DNA from: Aurantiacibacter sp. D1-12 | GTDB lineage: Bacteria; Pseudomonadota; Alphaproteobacteria; Sphingomonadales; Sphingomonadaceae | NCBI RefSeq assembly: GCF_028858515.1 | Contig: NZ_JAPJZJ010000001.1 | Span: forward strand, 620,001-684,000 | Direction: 5' to 3' | Length of the DNA stretch: 64,000 nt | Shown here: positions 16,467 through 26,032 of the stretch, in pieces | How the letters are laid out: each line of letters begins with the position of its first letter | How positions within the stretch are numbered: position 1 is the stretch's first letter | The notes under the pieces: generated by a model | Told to the model about the DNA's origin: nothing | The model's input: the letters and a program-made list of their open reading frames with translations, nothing else | The model's database searches: none | Translations under genes and position numbers: made by a program

Positions 16467-18407
16467 ATGAGTAAGATTATCGGTATCGACCTGGGTACGA
16501 CCAACAGCTGCGTCTCCGTGATGGAAGGCGGCAAGCCCAAGGTCATCGAGAATTCTGAAGGCGCGCGCACCACGCCGTCTATCGTGGCATTCACCAAGGA
16601 TGGTGAGCGCCTGATCGGTCAGCCTGCCAAGCGTCAGGCCGTGACCAACCCGGACAACACTTTGTTCGCGATCAAGCGCCTTATCGGCCGCCCGTTCAAC
16701 GATCCGACGACCAAGAAGGACATGGACCTTGTCCCTTACGAGATCGTCAAGGGCAAGAACGGCGATGCATGGGTCAAGGCCGGTGGCGACGAGTATTCGC
16801 CTAGCCAGATATCTGCCTTCATCCTGCAGAAGATGAAGGAAACCGCCGAGAGCTACCTCGGCGAAACCGTGACCAAGGCGGTTATCACCGTTCCTGCATA
16901 CTTCAACGATGCGCAGCGCCAGGCAACCAAGGATGCCGGCCAGATCGCAGGCCTTGAAGTAGAGCGTATCATCAACGAGCCGACTGCGGCCGCGCTTGCC
17001 TATGGCATGGATAAGGAAGACGGCAAGACCATCGCCGTTTATGACCTTGGCGGCGGTACTTTCGACGTGTCCATCCTCGAAATCGGAGATGGCGTGTTTG
17101 AAGTAAAGTCGACCAACGGCGACACCTTCCTGGGCGGCGAAGACTTCGACAACGCGATTGTCGAATACCTTGCCGACCAGTTCAAGAATGCCGAGAACAT
17201 GGACCTGCGCAAGGACAAGCTGGCCCTGCAGCGTTTGAAGGAAGCCGCCGAAAAGGCCAAGATCGAGCTTTCCAGCAGCGCGCAGACCGAAGTGAACCTG
17301 CCGTTCATCACTGCACGCATGGAAGACGGCACTTCGACCCCGTTGCACCTTGTTGAAACCATCTCGCGCTCGAAGCTCGAGCAGTTAGTGGGCGACCTGG
17401 TGAAGCGCACGCTCGACCCGTGCAAGAAGGCACTGGAAGATGCTGGCGTTTCCAAGGACCAGATCGACGAGGTTATCCTCGTCGGCGGCATGACCCGTAT
17501 GCCTAGGGTCCGCGAAGTGGTGGAAGAGTTCTTCGGATCCAAGCCGCACACCGGGGTCAACCCCGACGAAGTTGTTGCTATGGGTGCTGCCATCCAGGCT
17601 GGCGTTCTGCAGGGCGACGTGAAGGACGTTCTGCTGCTCGACGTTACCCCGCTTTCGCTGGGTATCGAAACGCTGGGCGGTGTGTTCACGCGCATGATCG
17701 ACCGTAACACAACGATCCCGACCAAGAAGACGCAGGTCTATTCGACGGCTGAAGACAACCAGAACGCCGTGACCATCCGCGTTTTCCAGGGCGAGCGTGA
17801 AATGGCCGCAGACAACAAGCTGCTCGGCCAGTTCGACCTTGTCGGCATCCCGGCTGCGCCGCGCGGTGTTCCGCAGATCGAAGTGACCTTCGATATCGAC
17901 GCCAACGGCATCGTGAACGTGTCCGCCAAGGACAAGGGCACGGGCAAGGAACAGCAGATCCGTATTCAGGCCTCGGGCGGTCTCAGCGATGCTGACATCG
18001 ACCAGATGGTTCAAGATGCCGAGAAGTTTGCTGACGAAGACAAGAAGCGCCGCGAAAGCGCCGAAGTCCGCAACAACCTCGACAGCCTCGTCCACGCGAC
18101 CGAGAAGCAGCTCGAAGAAAACGGCGACAAGATTGACGCCGCGATCAAGAGCGATGTCGAAGCTGCCGTTGCCGAAGCCAAGACCGCGCTTGAGGGCGAC
18201 GATGTCGAGGTGATGAAGGAAAAGAGCCAGAAGCTCACCGATAGCGCCATGAAGATGGGCCAGGCTATCTACGAGAAGACACAGGCCGAAGGCGCCGATG
18301 CTGCGGCAGATGCGGCAGCGTCGGGTGACGACACCGCCAAACCTGCCGAAGAGGAAGAGGTTGTCGAAGCCGAGTTCACCGAAGTGGACGACGAAGACAA
18401 GTCCTAA
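16467..18407 (+). CDS. dnaK: Chaperone DnaK (Hsp70)
   Basis: DnaK is the ATP-dependent Hsp70 that binds exposed hydrophobic peptides with DnaJ and GrpE. The 646 residues match the family. The phosphate-binding loop [19 protein letters not shown] is at the N-terminus, [19 protein letters not shown] near 192, and the linker and substrate-binding domain start near 385 ([19 protein letters not shown]). The helical lid follows, then a tail rich in Ala, Asp and Glu that ends in [22 protein letters not shown] precedes the ATG. A sigma-32 promoter lies upstream and dnaJ follows after a hairpin. Confidence 0.98.
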   Translation: MSKIIGIDLGTTNSCVSVMEGGKPKVIENSEGARTTPSIVAFTKDGERLIGQPAKRQAVTNPDNTLFAIKRLIGRPFNDPTTKKDMDLVPYEIVKGKNGDAWVKAGGDEYSPSQISAFILQKMKETAESYLGETVTKAVITVPAYFNDAQRQATKDAGQIAGLEVERIINEPTAAALAYGMDKEDGKTIAVYDLGGGTFDVSILEIGDGVFEVKSTNGDTFLGGEDFDNAIVEYLADQFKNAENMDLRKDKLALQRLKEAAEKAKIELSSSAQTEVNLPFITARMEDGTSTPLHLVETISRSKLEQLVGDLVKRTLDPCKKALEDAGVSKDQIDEVILVGGMTRMPRVREVVEEFFGSKPHTGVNPDEVVAMGAAIQAGVLQGDVKDVLLLDVTPLSLGIETLGGVFTRMIDRNTTIPTKKTQVYSTAEDNQNAVTIRVFQGEREMAADNKLLGQFDLVGIPAAPRGVPQIEVTFDIDANGIVNVSAKDKGTGKEQQIRIQASGGLSDADIDQMVQDAEKFADEDKKRRESAEVRNNLDSLVHATEKQLEENGDKIDAAIKSDVEAAVAEAKTALEGDDVEVMKEKSQKLTDSAMKMGQAIYEKTQAEGADAAADAAASGDDTAKPAEEEEVVEAEFTEVDDEDKS

Positions 18408-18427
18408 GCGGACGATGGAAAAGCTGA

Positions 18428-18458
18428 CCGCCACCGATGCACCAGACGTCGGTGGCGG
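18428..18458 (+). terminator. Intergenic hairpin between dnaK and dnaJ (attenuator-like)
   Basis: A perfect 10-bp stem, CCGCCACCGA at 18428-18437 with TCGGTGGCGG at 18449-18458, closes an 11-base loop. It is not followed by a T run (next bases CAAGCTTTGGGG). It is therefore more likely a partial terminator, processing or mRNA-stability element that lowers dnaJ relative to dnaK than a full stop. Confidence 0.6.
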
Positions 18459-18478
18459 CAAGCTTTGGGGACACAGCT

Positions 18479-19612
18479 ATGTCTGCGGGTGAAACCGACC
18501 TTTACGAAATCCTCGGCGTATCGCGCGGAGCCGATGGGGCTGCGATCAAATCCGCCTATCGCAAGCTCGCGATGAAGTATCACCCGGACCGCAACCCGGG
18601 CGATGCCGAGGCCGAAGCGCAGTTCAAGGCGATCAGCGCCGCCTATGACATTCTCAAGGATGATCAGAAGCGCGCCGCCTATGACCGCTATGGCCATGCC
18701 GCCTTCCAGAACGGTGGCCCCGGTGGAGGCGGAATGGGTGGCCAGGATTTCAGTGATCTTGGCGACATTTTCGAAACAATCTTCGGCAGTGCATTTGGCG
18801 GTGGTGGACCGGCCAGTGGTCGTGCGCGGCCACGTCGCGGCGCCGACCTGCGCTATGACATGCAGGTCAGCCTGGAAGAAGCTTTCCACGGCAAGGAAAC
18901 GCAGATCGAAGTCGAAGTCTCGAGCACTTGCGAAACCTGCTCGGGTTCGGGCGCTGAGCCGGGCACGTCACGCCGCCGGTGTGAACTGTGCCACGGCGCA
19001 GGCAAGGTCCGCGCCAAGCAGGGCTTCTTCGTTATCGAACGCCCATGCCCCAACTGTCATGGCGCAGGTGAAGTCATTGAAAGTCCTTGCAGACCATGCC
19101 GCGGTGAAGGCTCGGTCGACAAGCTACAGACCCTTGATGTCGATATCCCGCCCGGCGTCGACAACGGCACCCGCATCCGCCTCTCCGGCAAGGGTGAAGC
19201 CGGACCGCGTGGTGCTCCTTCGGGCGATCTCTACATTTTTGTGCATGTGAAGCAGCATGCGGTGTTCGAGCGTGAGGGAACCTCGCTGTTCACCCGCGTT
19301 CCGGTGAGCTTCACCACGGCAGCGCTGGGTGACACGATCGAAATCCCCGGTCTCGATGGTGAAGTGCACGACATCAGCATCCCGGCAGGCATCCAATCGG
19401 GCAAACAGCTGCGCAAACGCGGAGCAGGCATGCCGGTGTTGCAGGGCAGGGGGCGCGGCGATCTTGTCGTCGAGGTGCAGGTCGAAACGCCGACCAAGCT
19501 TTCGGCCCGCCAGAAAGAGATCCTGTGCGAATTCCGTGAGACCGAAACGGGTGAAGAATGCCCCGAAAGTCGCGGATTTTTCGAGAAAATTAAGGAAGCG
19601 TTCGGAGGGTAG
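18479..19612 (+). CDS. dnaJ: Chaperone DnaJ (Hsp40)
   Basis: DnaJ stimulates the DnaK ATPase and delivers substrates. The start is the ATG at 18479 (MSAGETDLYEILGV), giving 377 residues. The frame's earlier ATG at 18437 lies within the dnaK-dnaJ hairpin. The J domain holds MKYHPDRNPGD with the HPD motif, then a Gly-rich region near 75-105. Four CxxCxGxG-type zinc repeats follow: CETCSGSGAEPG, CELCHGAGKVR, CPNCHGAGEVI and CRPCRGEGSV. The C-terminal substrate domains end in GFFEKIKEAFGG. It converges with the patatin-like gene, 3 bases between stops. Confidence 0.97.
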   Translation: MSAGETDLYEILGVSRGADGAAIKSAYRKLAMKYHPDRNPGDAEAEAQFKAISAAYDILKDDQKRAAYDRYGHAAFQNGGPGGGGMGGQDFSDLGDIFETIFGSAFGGGGPASGRARPRRGADLRYDMQVSLEEAFHGKETQIEVEVSSTCETCSGSGAEPGTSRRRCELCHGAGKVRAKQGFFVIERPCPNCHGAGEVIESPCRPCRGEGSVDKLQTLDVDIPPGVDNGTRIRLSGKGEAGPRGAPSGDLYIFVHVKQHAVFEREGTSLFTRVPVSFTTAALGDTIEIPGLDGEVHDISIPAGIQSGKQLRKRGAGMPVLQGRGRGDLVVEVQVETPTKLSARQKEILCEFRETETGEECPESRGFFEKIKEAFGG

Positions 19613-19615
19613 GGG

Positions 19616-21928
19616 TTACCCGAGCTTCTCCAGAATTTCCTCTCGCAGCCCATCAATCAGATGCCGTCGGCATAGTCCGCGCGCCTCTTCTTCGTCGCAG
19701 ATCGCCAGAAAGGCATCGCGCTTGAAGGCGAGACATTCGTTATTGTCGAAACCACCCGGGACGGTCGAGCAGACCAAGTCGATCATCCGCTCTGCCCCGT
19801 GGAAGCGTCCCCACAGATAATCGTTCTCGCGGTAAAAGCGGCTGAAAAAGGCACCGAAATTGAAGAACTCTGTACCGCGCAGCGTTGCCTCTGCGCCGCC
19901 ATCGCGGATGGAGGTCGCGTCATCAGGACTGATGCGGTCGACTTTCACCGGATCGAATTCGGTCAGACCTTCGTTGCGCAGCAGCGGCAAAGTGGCGACG
20001 TCGTAAAACGGGAAGCCCAGGTAAGCGAAGAGCACGCGTCGCCGCAGGTCACGCGGCATCGCTTCCAGCGCATCGGCTAGAATAGCTTCTGCCTCCACAT
20101 CGGCTTCGCGCAGGGATCGCCGCTGCGCCAGCGTGTCGAGCAATAGTTCTGGCTGGCGCAGAGCGTCCTTGGCGATTGCAGCGAAATCTGCACCCAGATT
20201 GGCCAGATCTTCACGCTCGTAATAGAGCGCCAACGCGCGGTAGACCTGCTCGCGGGCGACTTCGAGATCTTCGTCCGGAATGTCCGGGTCGGCATCCCAT
20301 TCGCGCGACAAACGCCGCGCTAGCAACCGTAAACGCCGGATGCGGAACGCCAGATCGTGATCCCGGAGGAAGGTGATCGCGGCTTCGCTCGCACCCTTGC
20401 CGCCATCGCTCAAATTAGCGAGGCCACGCGCTTCTATCGCCTCGCGCAGACGGGCCGCGATCCCGTCTGCATCGGGATGGTCGGGCTGCGGGGCAACGGC
20501 GTGCACCAGCTCGGCAATGCGCGCGATAATGCCCGCCATCTTCGCCTGAGCGTAGGAATGGAAGGCATAGCCGGCCCGCTCTGCCGCAACCTGCTGGGCT
20601 TTCGACCGCCATTTCCCGAGCCGAGCAGGCGTTGGCTTGTCGAGGAACAGCGTCCGGCCGAACAACTTCTCCACCACCGCCTCGACCTCGGGGCGCAGCC
20701 CCACGACCATCTTCTGCAAATGATGCGCTTCACGCGATTGCGCCTCGAGCGTCTCCAGGTTGTCGCGGATCGGCTGTTCGCGCGGGATTGTTGAGAGCGA
20801 ACCGACGATCGCCGAGAAGAAACCTATGGGCCGCACTTCCTCACCGCTCTTCGCGAGACGGCGGCGCGGGGTCGGGTCTATATAGACAAAACGCCGGTCC
20901 ACCTCGCGCTGGGCAGGCCGCGCATTCAGCCCTGCCATCGCACCTTCAAACGGAGCGTTCACAAGCACCGATCCGTCGATCAATGCGACATGCTCGGTCG
21001 TGCCGCGTTCGACATGGGTGGGCATGATGCGCGAGAGGAAGTCGTGCCGGCTGGGCCAGCTATCCTCTTTCAGGCCATCAATCTCGGCCACCTCGAGCGG
21101 AGGGAAAGCGCCGGGAAAACTCGCGGTCGCGCGCGCTGCGAAGGTCAACTCCCGCAAGTCAGCCAGATCTTGTCCTCCGGCATCCGGCACGTGAGCACGG
21201 AAACCGATGGGCATGCGATGCTCGCTCTCCTCCACAAGGGGAGGGCTGTTGAGGCGCAGCAATTCACGGTGCCCGCGATAGTCGGTGGCAGTTACCAGCA
21301 GATCGAGCGGATGATGTGGTGGGAGAAGTGGCGTATCCGCTTCCATCGTGCTCATCGCCTGCAAGGCATCGTGGAGCAGCCGGGTGAAGCCGGGGCCGGA
21401 AAATGGAGGCTCAAACCAGCGCCCGCGCACCAGGCCGGAGATCTTGCGCCGCACTTCCTCGCGCGTTTCCACCGCTACGCTTTCATTCACGGCGTTGCCG
21501 GGGCGATTGGTGAGATACCAAACGAGGGGTCTCATCCACGGCTTGGCCGCGATGTCTGACCACGGCCGCGCTTCCTCCGCCACCAGCTTTTCAACGTCGG
21601 CGTTCTTCAGCCAGAGTTCGGTCAGCGGCTCCAGACTGCGTCCTGAATGAACCGCCTGCGCCAAAAACACCGCATTGATCCCGCCTGCACTCGCGCCGGT
21701 GATAATATCGGGCAGCATGCGCAGCCGAAGCGCATGATCGCCTTCAATCTTCCGCAACAGAGATAGATAGACGCCCTCGACACCCGCCTGCTGCTCGAGA
21801 CCGTCACCATGAAACGCACGGCTGGCGCGGGCCAGCTTCCATATCTCTTTTGTGACCCCGTGCATGTACACGGCCAGACTGACCCCGCCGTAGCAGACAA
21901 GCGCGATCCTGAGTTCCTTCTGCCGCAT
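19616..21928 (-). CDS. Large patatin-like phospholipase family protein
   Basis: The start is taken at ATG 21928 (MRQKELRIALVCYGGVSLAVYMHG), giving 770 residues; an in-frame ATG 27 bases earlier adds nine residues. The N-terminal patatin domain has the oxyanion-type glycine segment ALVCYGGVSLA, the nucleophile elbow DIITGASAGGINAVFLAQ with Ser near residue 80, and the catalytic Asp in ALIDGSVLVNAPF around 320. Regions after about 360 are helical, rich in Arg and Glu, and unlike known lipases. The family is known as a long patatin-related protein in proteobacteria; acyl-hydrolase activity is expected but the substrate is unknown. It is divergent from radA. Confidence 0.85.
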   Translation of the reverse strand: MRQKELRIALVCYGGVSLAVYMHGVTKEIWKLARASRAFHGDGLEQQAGVEGVYLSLLRKIEGDHALRLRMLPDIITGASAGGINAVFLAQAVHSGRSLEPLTELWLKNADVEKLVAEEARPWSDIAAKPWMRPLVWYLTNRPGNAVNESVAVETREEVRRKISGLVRGRWFEPPFSGPGFTRLLHDALQAMSTMEADTPLLPPHHPLDLLVTATDYRGHRELLRLNSPPLVEESEHRMPIGFRAHVPDAGGQDLADLRELTFAARATASFPGAFPPLEVAEIDGLKEDSWPSRHDFLSRIMPTHVERGTTEHVALIDGSVLVNAPFEGAMAGLNARPAQREVDRRFVYIDPTPRRRLAKSGEEVRPIGFFSAIVGSLSTIPREQPIRDNLETLEAQSREAHHLQKMVVGLRPEVEAVVEKLFGRTLFLDKPTPARLGKWRSKAQQVAAERAGYAFHSYAQAKMAGIIARIAELVHAVAPQPDHPDADGIAARLREAIEARGLANLSDGGKGASEAAITFLRDHDLAFRIRRLRLLARRLSREWDADPDIPDEDLEVAREQVYRALALYYEREDLANLGADFAAIAKDALRQPELLLDTLAQRRSLREADVEAEAILADALEAMPRDLRRRVLFAYLGFPFYDVATLPLLRNEGLTEFDPVKVDRISPDDATSIRDGGAEATLRGTEFFNFGAFFSRFYRENDYLWGRFHGAERMIDLVCSTVPGGFDNNECLAFKRDAFLAICDEEEARGLCRRHLIDGLREEILEKLG

Positions 21929-22036
21929 GGCGCAGTTCTGACAGATGGGGCGCATATTTCAAAGAGCTGTGCGCAAGCTATCCTCTGCGTTGAACAGGAC
22001 TTGCGTTCCACTTCTGTTCCGCATAGTGGAGCAGGT

Positions 22037-23404
22037 ATGGCCAAGCCCAAAAAGCGCTTTATCTGTACCGAATGCGGCAGCGTTTCGACGCGCTGGCAGG
22101 GGCAGTGCCCTGACTGCAGCGAGTGGAATACATTGGTTGAGGACGCGCCTGAGACTAAATTTGCCGCCAAACATGACTTGTCGAGCGGAGGCAGGGCCAT
22201 CGCCTTCGAGAGCCTTGATGCGCCGACCAAGCCGCTCGACAGACGTAGCACGGGCCTGAAAGAATTTGACCGTGCATTGGGCGGTGGACTGGTGCCCGGG
22301 TGCGCGATCCTGATGGGTGGTGAGCCTGGAATCGGCAAATCCACGCTCCTGCTGCAAGCGGCTGCGGCGATCTCGCGGACCGGCGGCGATGTGGTCTATG
22401 TAAGCGGTGAAGAGGCGACCGGACAGGTCCGCATGCGCGCCAAGCGGCTGGGTTTGGCCGATGCACCGCTCAAACTGGCAGCGGCCACCTCGGTCCGCGA
22501 TATTCTGACTACGCTCGGCAAGAACGGCGCTCCCGATATGCTGGTGGTGGATTCGATCCAGACCATGCATTCGGACATGATCGAGGGCGCACCCGGAACA
22601 GTCAGCCAGGTTCGTGCGAGCGCGTTCGAGCTGATCCGGTACGCCAAGGAAACGGGCACCTGCCTCGTTCTCGTCGGCCACGTCACCAAGGACGGCAATA
22701 TCGCCGGGCCACGCGTGCTGGAGCACATGGTCGATACGGTGATGAGCTTTGAGGGTGAGCGCAGCCACCAGTACCGCATTCTGCGCAGCCTGAAAAACCG
22801 CTTCGGCGCGGTGGATGAGATCGGCGTGTTTTCGATGGAAGGGCAGGGGTTGGAGGAGGTTTCCAACCCTTCATCACTGTTCCTTTCCGGTCGCGAAGAG
22901 CCCATTGCAGGAAGTGCCGTCTTTCCCGCAATCGAAGGCACAAGGCCCGTACTGGTCGAGATTCAGGCGCTTATCGTACGCTTGCAATCAGGCGCGACCC
23001 CGCGCCGTGCGGTAGTCGGCTGGGACACTGGTCGCCTCGCCATGCTGCTTGCGGTGCTGGAATCGCGCTGCGGGCTGAGTTTCTCGACAGCAGAAGTCTA
23101 TCTCAACGTTGCGGGTGGCTATCGCCTGTCCGATCCGGCTGCGGACCTGGCCGTTGCCGCAGCACTTGTATCAGCATTGGCTGATAAACCATTGGCAGCA
23201 AATCATATCTGGCTCGGCGAAGTGGCACTTTCAGGCGAAGTGCGCCCGGTGGCACATTCGGCACTGCGCTTGAAAGAGGCGAGCAAGCTGGGCTTTACAC
23301 ATGCGAGTGGCCCGGCGGACGGCGGGCAGGGCGTGCCCAATTTACGTTACACAGATGTTGGCGGCGTGGCGTCACTCGTTGACCGGGTGATGGCATCTAC
23401 CTAA
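22037..23404 (+). CDS. radA: DNA repair protein RadA
   Basis: RadA is a RecA-like, DnaB-type helicase that drives branch migration during recombinational repair. The ATG at 22037 gives 455 residues; upstream in-frame codons run antisense to the patatin gene. The N-terminal zinc finger is CTECGSVSTRWQGQCPDC. Walker A is GGEPGIGKSTLLLQ near residue 96, the RadA-specific KNRFGAVDEIGVF near 254, and the C-terminal Lon-protease-like domain has VYLNVAGGYRLSDPAADLA near 357. CvpA-like and IscU-like genes follow closely. Confidence 0.96.
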   Translation: MAKPKKRFICTECGSVSTRWQGQCPDCSEWNTLVEDAPETKFAAKHDLSSGGRAIAFESLDAPTKPLDRRSTGLKEFDRALGGGLVPGCAILMGGEPGIGKSTLLLQAAAAISRTGGDVVYVSGEEATGQVRMRAKRLGLADAPLKLAAATSVRDILTTLGKNGAPDMLVVDSIQTMHSDMIEGAPGTVSQVRASAFELIRYAKETGTCLVLVGHVTKDGNIAGPRVLEHMVDTVMSFEGERSHQYRILRSLKNRFGAVDEIGVFSMEGQGLEEVSNPSSLFLSGREEPIAGSAVFPAIEGTRPVLVEIQALIVRLQSGATPRRAVVGWDTGRLAMLLAVLESRCGLSFSTAEVYLNVAGGYRLSDPAADLAVAAALVSALADKPLAANHIWLGEVALSGEVRPVAHSALRLKEASKLGFTHASGPADGGQGVPNLRYTDVGGVASLVDRVMAST

Positions 23405-23417
23405 AATCGGCGCTGCA

Positions 23418-23939
23418 ATGACGGGATTTGATATCATCGTGCTCTTGCTGGTCGGGGTGGGAGCAATTGGCGGTTTCATGCGCGGATTCGTGCAGGAAGT
23501 TCTTTCGCTCGCTGCATGGGTTCTGGCGGTATTTGCCATCCGCTTTCTGCATACAGACCTGACGGCTGCGATTCTGGAATTCATGGGATCGCCCGTGACG
23601 GCAAGCATTCTGGCATTCACCATGCTGCTGCTCATCCCCTACGCTGCAATGAAACTAATCGCGCGGATTGCAGGGCGCACCGCGCGTAATTCCGTGCTTG
23701 GACCGATAGACCGAGTGCTTGGCTTTGGCTTTGGCGCAGTCAAAGGCGTCATCATCGTGATCATCGCATTCTCGCTGCTTGCCTTGGGTTATGACACTGT
23801 TTGGGGAGCGCAAGGCCGTCCGCCGTGGATTTCTGAAGCCCGGACCTATCAGCTGGTCGATTCCGGTTCGCGCGCAATGGTGCAGATCATTCAGGAGCGG
23901 CGTGCACGCCTTTCCGATGAAGACGCTGAGGCCGAGTGA
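23418..23939 (+). CDS. CvpA family membrane protein
   Basis: The 173-residue product has four membrane spans in the CvpA layout. FDIIVLLLVGVGAIGGFMRGF at the N-terminus matches the family signature (D-x-x-x-GxxR/KGF-x-x-E-x-x), followed by VQEVLSLAAWVLAVFAIRFL. Later come LIPYAAMKLIARIAGR and DRVLGFGFGAVKGVIIVIIAF. CvpA was named for colicin V production in E. coli and affects envelope robustness, with no agreed biochemical role. It starts 13 bases after radA and its TGA overlaps the GTG of the next gene. Confidence 0.88.
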   Translation: MTGFDIIVLLLVGVGAIGGFMRGFVQEVLSLAAWVLAVFAIRFLHTDLTAAILEFMGSPVTASILAFTMLLLIPYAAMKLIARIAGRTARNSVLGPIDRVLGFGFGAVKGVIIVIIAFSLLALGYDTVWGAQGRPPWISEARTYQLVDSGSRAMVQIIQERRARLSDEDAEAE

Positions 23940-24367
23940 GCGCGGACAAGCTCTACACGAGCGACATGCTGGCAGCGGCAGTCTCGCTTGCCGCATTTCC
24001 ACCTCTCCCTGATGCTGGGCGACACGCAGAAGCGCGTTCCCAAACCTGCGGCTCGACACTACAGATGGATGTCGATCACGATGCAGAGGGCCGAATTCGC
24101 TCGATCGGCATGAAAGTAAACGCTTGCGCCGTTGGACAGGCATCTGCCGCGATATTCGCGAAGCATGCCGGGGGTTTCGGGCTGGAAGAGCTCTTCCGCG
24201 TAAAATCTGCCCTGGAAGCGTGGCTGGGCGGGGAGGGTGAGCTGCCCGATTGGCCCGAAATCGAGCTGGTGGCTGCTGCCAAAGACTATCCGGCCCGGCA
24301 CGGCGCTATGCTGCTATCGTGGAATGCGGCGATATCGGCTCTTTCCAGCACCGAACCTTCGGGCTAA
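23936..24367 (+). CDS. IscU/NifU-like iron-sulfur scaffold-related protein
   Basis: The 143-residue protein has the NifU N-terminal (IscU) fold. ARSQTCGSTLQMDV near residue 34 holds Cys38 and VNACAVGQASAAIFAKHA near 61 holds Cys64, the first two cluster-ligand positions. The third IscU cysteine, in the LHC segment, is replaced: the matching region near residue 118 reads DYPARHGAMLLSWNA. A bona fide assembly scaffold is therefore uncertain, although this two-Cys form appears common in sphingomonads by recollection. The GTG start overlaps the cvpA-like stop. No isc or suf genes are nearby. Confidence 0.82.
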   Translation: MSADKLYTSDMLAAAVSLAAFPPLPDAGRHAEARSQTCGSTLQMDVDHDAEGRIRSIGMKVNACAVGQASAAIFAKHAGGFGLEELFRVKSALEAWLGGEGELPDWPEIELVAAAKDYPARHGAMLLSWNAAISALSSTEPSG

Positions 24368-24397
24368 TCCCGCCGAAACGACATTTCGGGGGAACGC

Positions 24398-26032
24398 ATG
24401 GCCGACGCAGCCGCAGCAGAACATCAGCCCAGCGCGAAGGAAATTCGCCTTGTCATCGGCGCCAGCTCGGCGGGCACGGTGTTCGAGTGGTACGATTTCT
24501 TTATCTACGGAACGCTTGCCTACATTCTGAAGGACGCGTTCTACGACGTCGATAACGATACACTGGGGCTGTTGCTGGTGTGGTCAACCTTTGCCGTCGG
24601 CTTTGCTTTCCGTCCGATTGGCGCAATCCTGTTCGGCTATCTGGGCGATAAGCTGGGGCGCAAATACACTTTCCTTGTCACCGTGACGCTGATGGGCATC
24701 GCGACTGCCGGGGTGGGCTTTATACCGACCGTGGCCACCATAGGCGTTGCCGCGCCGATCATCGTGATCTGCTTACGCGTGTTGCAAGGCCTTGCACTCG
24801 GCGGGGAATATGGCGGAGCGGCGATTTACGTAGCCGAGCACGCTCCGGCTGAAAAGCGCGGGTTCTACACTAGCTTTATCCAGGCGAGTGTCGTTGGCGG
24901 CTTTGTACTGTCGATCATAGTGGTGCTGATATGCCGCGCGCTGATTCCGGAACAGGACTTCGTTGAATGGGGCTGGCGTATTCCGTTCCTGCTGTCGATC
25001 CTCCTGCTTGTGATCTCGCTCTGGATGCGACTGAAACTGTCGGAAAGTCCGGTGTTCAGGGCGATGAAGGAGGCAGGCGAAACCGCAGGCAACCCGTTCG
25101 TCGAGAGCTTTACCTATCCGGGGAACAAGAAGCGTATTTTCATTGCCCTGTTCGGGGTGACCGGTGTGCTGACCACGATTTGGTACACCGCCTTCTTCTC
25201 CAGTCTGTCGTTCCTGCGCGGCCCTATGCGGCTGGATGCCGGGCTGGTGGAATGGATACTGCTGATCGCCGGTGGCCTGTCGATGGCGTTCTACGTCATG
25301 GTAGGCAAATGGTCGGACAAGGTCGGGCGCAAGAAGCCGATAATCATCGGCGCGGTAGCCTCGCTCGCATTGCTGTTCCCGATATTCTGGACGATGGGAT
25401 CACTCGCCAATCCCGGACTGGCACAGGCATCGCAGGAAAACCCCGTTGTCGTCAGTGGTACCCAGTGTACCACCGATCCGTTCGCTGATCTGTTCGATCG
25501 TGCGCAGAGCGATTGCGGCAAGATTCTCGAGACATTGACCGCCAATGGCGTGAGCTATTCGGTTGAAGAGGGCGGCGAGCTTGGCTTGTCCGTATCGGGC
25601 AATGCTGTTCCCATTGGTGCCGACTGGCTCGAAAGCGGAGACGCCCGCCGCGATGGCATTCTTGCAGAGCTGGGCACTCGCGGTTTCAACTTTGAACGTC
25701 AGACGCCGCCGATGGCCAACATTCTCGGTATTATCGGGCTGCTGCTAATCCTGGGCATGCTGTCCGCACTGACCTATGGCTCCGTAGCGGCGCTGTTGAC
25801 CGAGATGTTCCCGGCCAAGATCCGCTACAGCTCGATGTCGATCCCCTACCATATCGGTGCCGGTTACCTTGGCGGTTTCCTGCCACTGATTGCCGGCATC
25901 ATCGTAGCGCGGACGGGCAATGTCTATTCGGGACTTTGGTATACCATGATCGTCGTTGCCTTCGGCGTTATCGTCGCTTGGTGGGGCCTGAAAGGCGGAC
26001 CGCCGCAAGAATTCAGCGATGACGATGCCTGA
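24398..26032 (+). CDS. MFS transporter, metabolite:H+ symporter (MHS/ProP-like) type
   Basis: The 544-residue protein has the 12-span major facilitator layout of the MHS group. SSAGTVFEWYDFFIYG near residue 23 and the loop motif GYLGDKLGRKYTFL near 80 are typical. LRVLQGLALGGEYGGAAIYVAEHAP follows near 130 and GKWSDKVGRKKPI near 303. Characterised members take up osmolytes, dicarboxylates or similar metabolites. An insertion of about 95 residues (roughly 340-435) sits between spans and is hydrophilic, with two cysteines (QCTTDP, SDCGKI); it should be a soluble periplasmic or cytoplasmic cap. Its end overlaps the alr start by 14 bases. Confidence 0.88.
   Translation: MADAAAAEHQPSAKEIRLVIGASSAGTVFEWYDFFIYGTLAYILKDAFYDVDNDTLGLLLVWSTFAVGFAFRPIGAILFGYLGDKLGRKYTFLVTVTLMGIATAGVGFIPTVATIGVAAPIIVICLRVLQGLALGGEYGGAAIYVAEHAPAEKRGFYTSFIQASVVGGFVLSIIVVLICRALIPEQDFVEWGWRIPFLLSILLLVISLWMRLKLSESPVFRAMKEAGETAGNPFVESFTYPGNKKRIFIALFGVTGVLTTIWYTAFFSSLSFLRGPMRLDAGLVEWILLIAGGLSMAFYVMVGKWSDKVGRKKPIIIGAVASLALLFPIFWTMGSLANPGLAQASQENPVVVSGTQCTTDPFADLFDRAQSDCGKILETLTANGVSYSVEEGGELGLSVSGNAVPIGADWLESGDARRDGILAELGTRGFNFERQTPPMANILGIIGLLLILGMLSALTYGSVAALLTEMFPAKIRYSSMSIPYHIGAGYLGGFLPLIAGIIVARTGNVYSGLWYTMIVVAFGVIVAWWGLKGGPPQEFSDDDA

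Noticed and set aside
17385-18461. Minus-strand frame of 358 codons opposite dnaK
   Set aside because: This is the familiar shadow frame of dnaK caused by codon bias; it has no RBS or promoter of its own.
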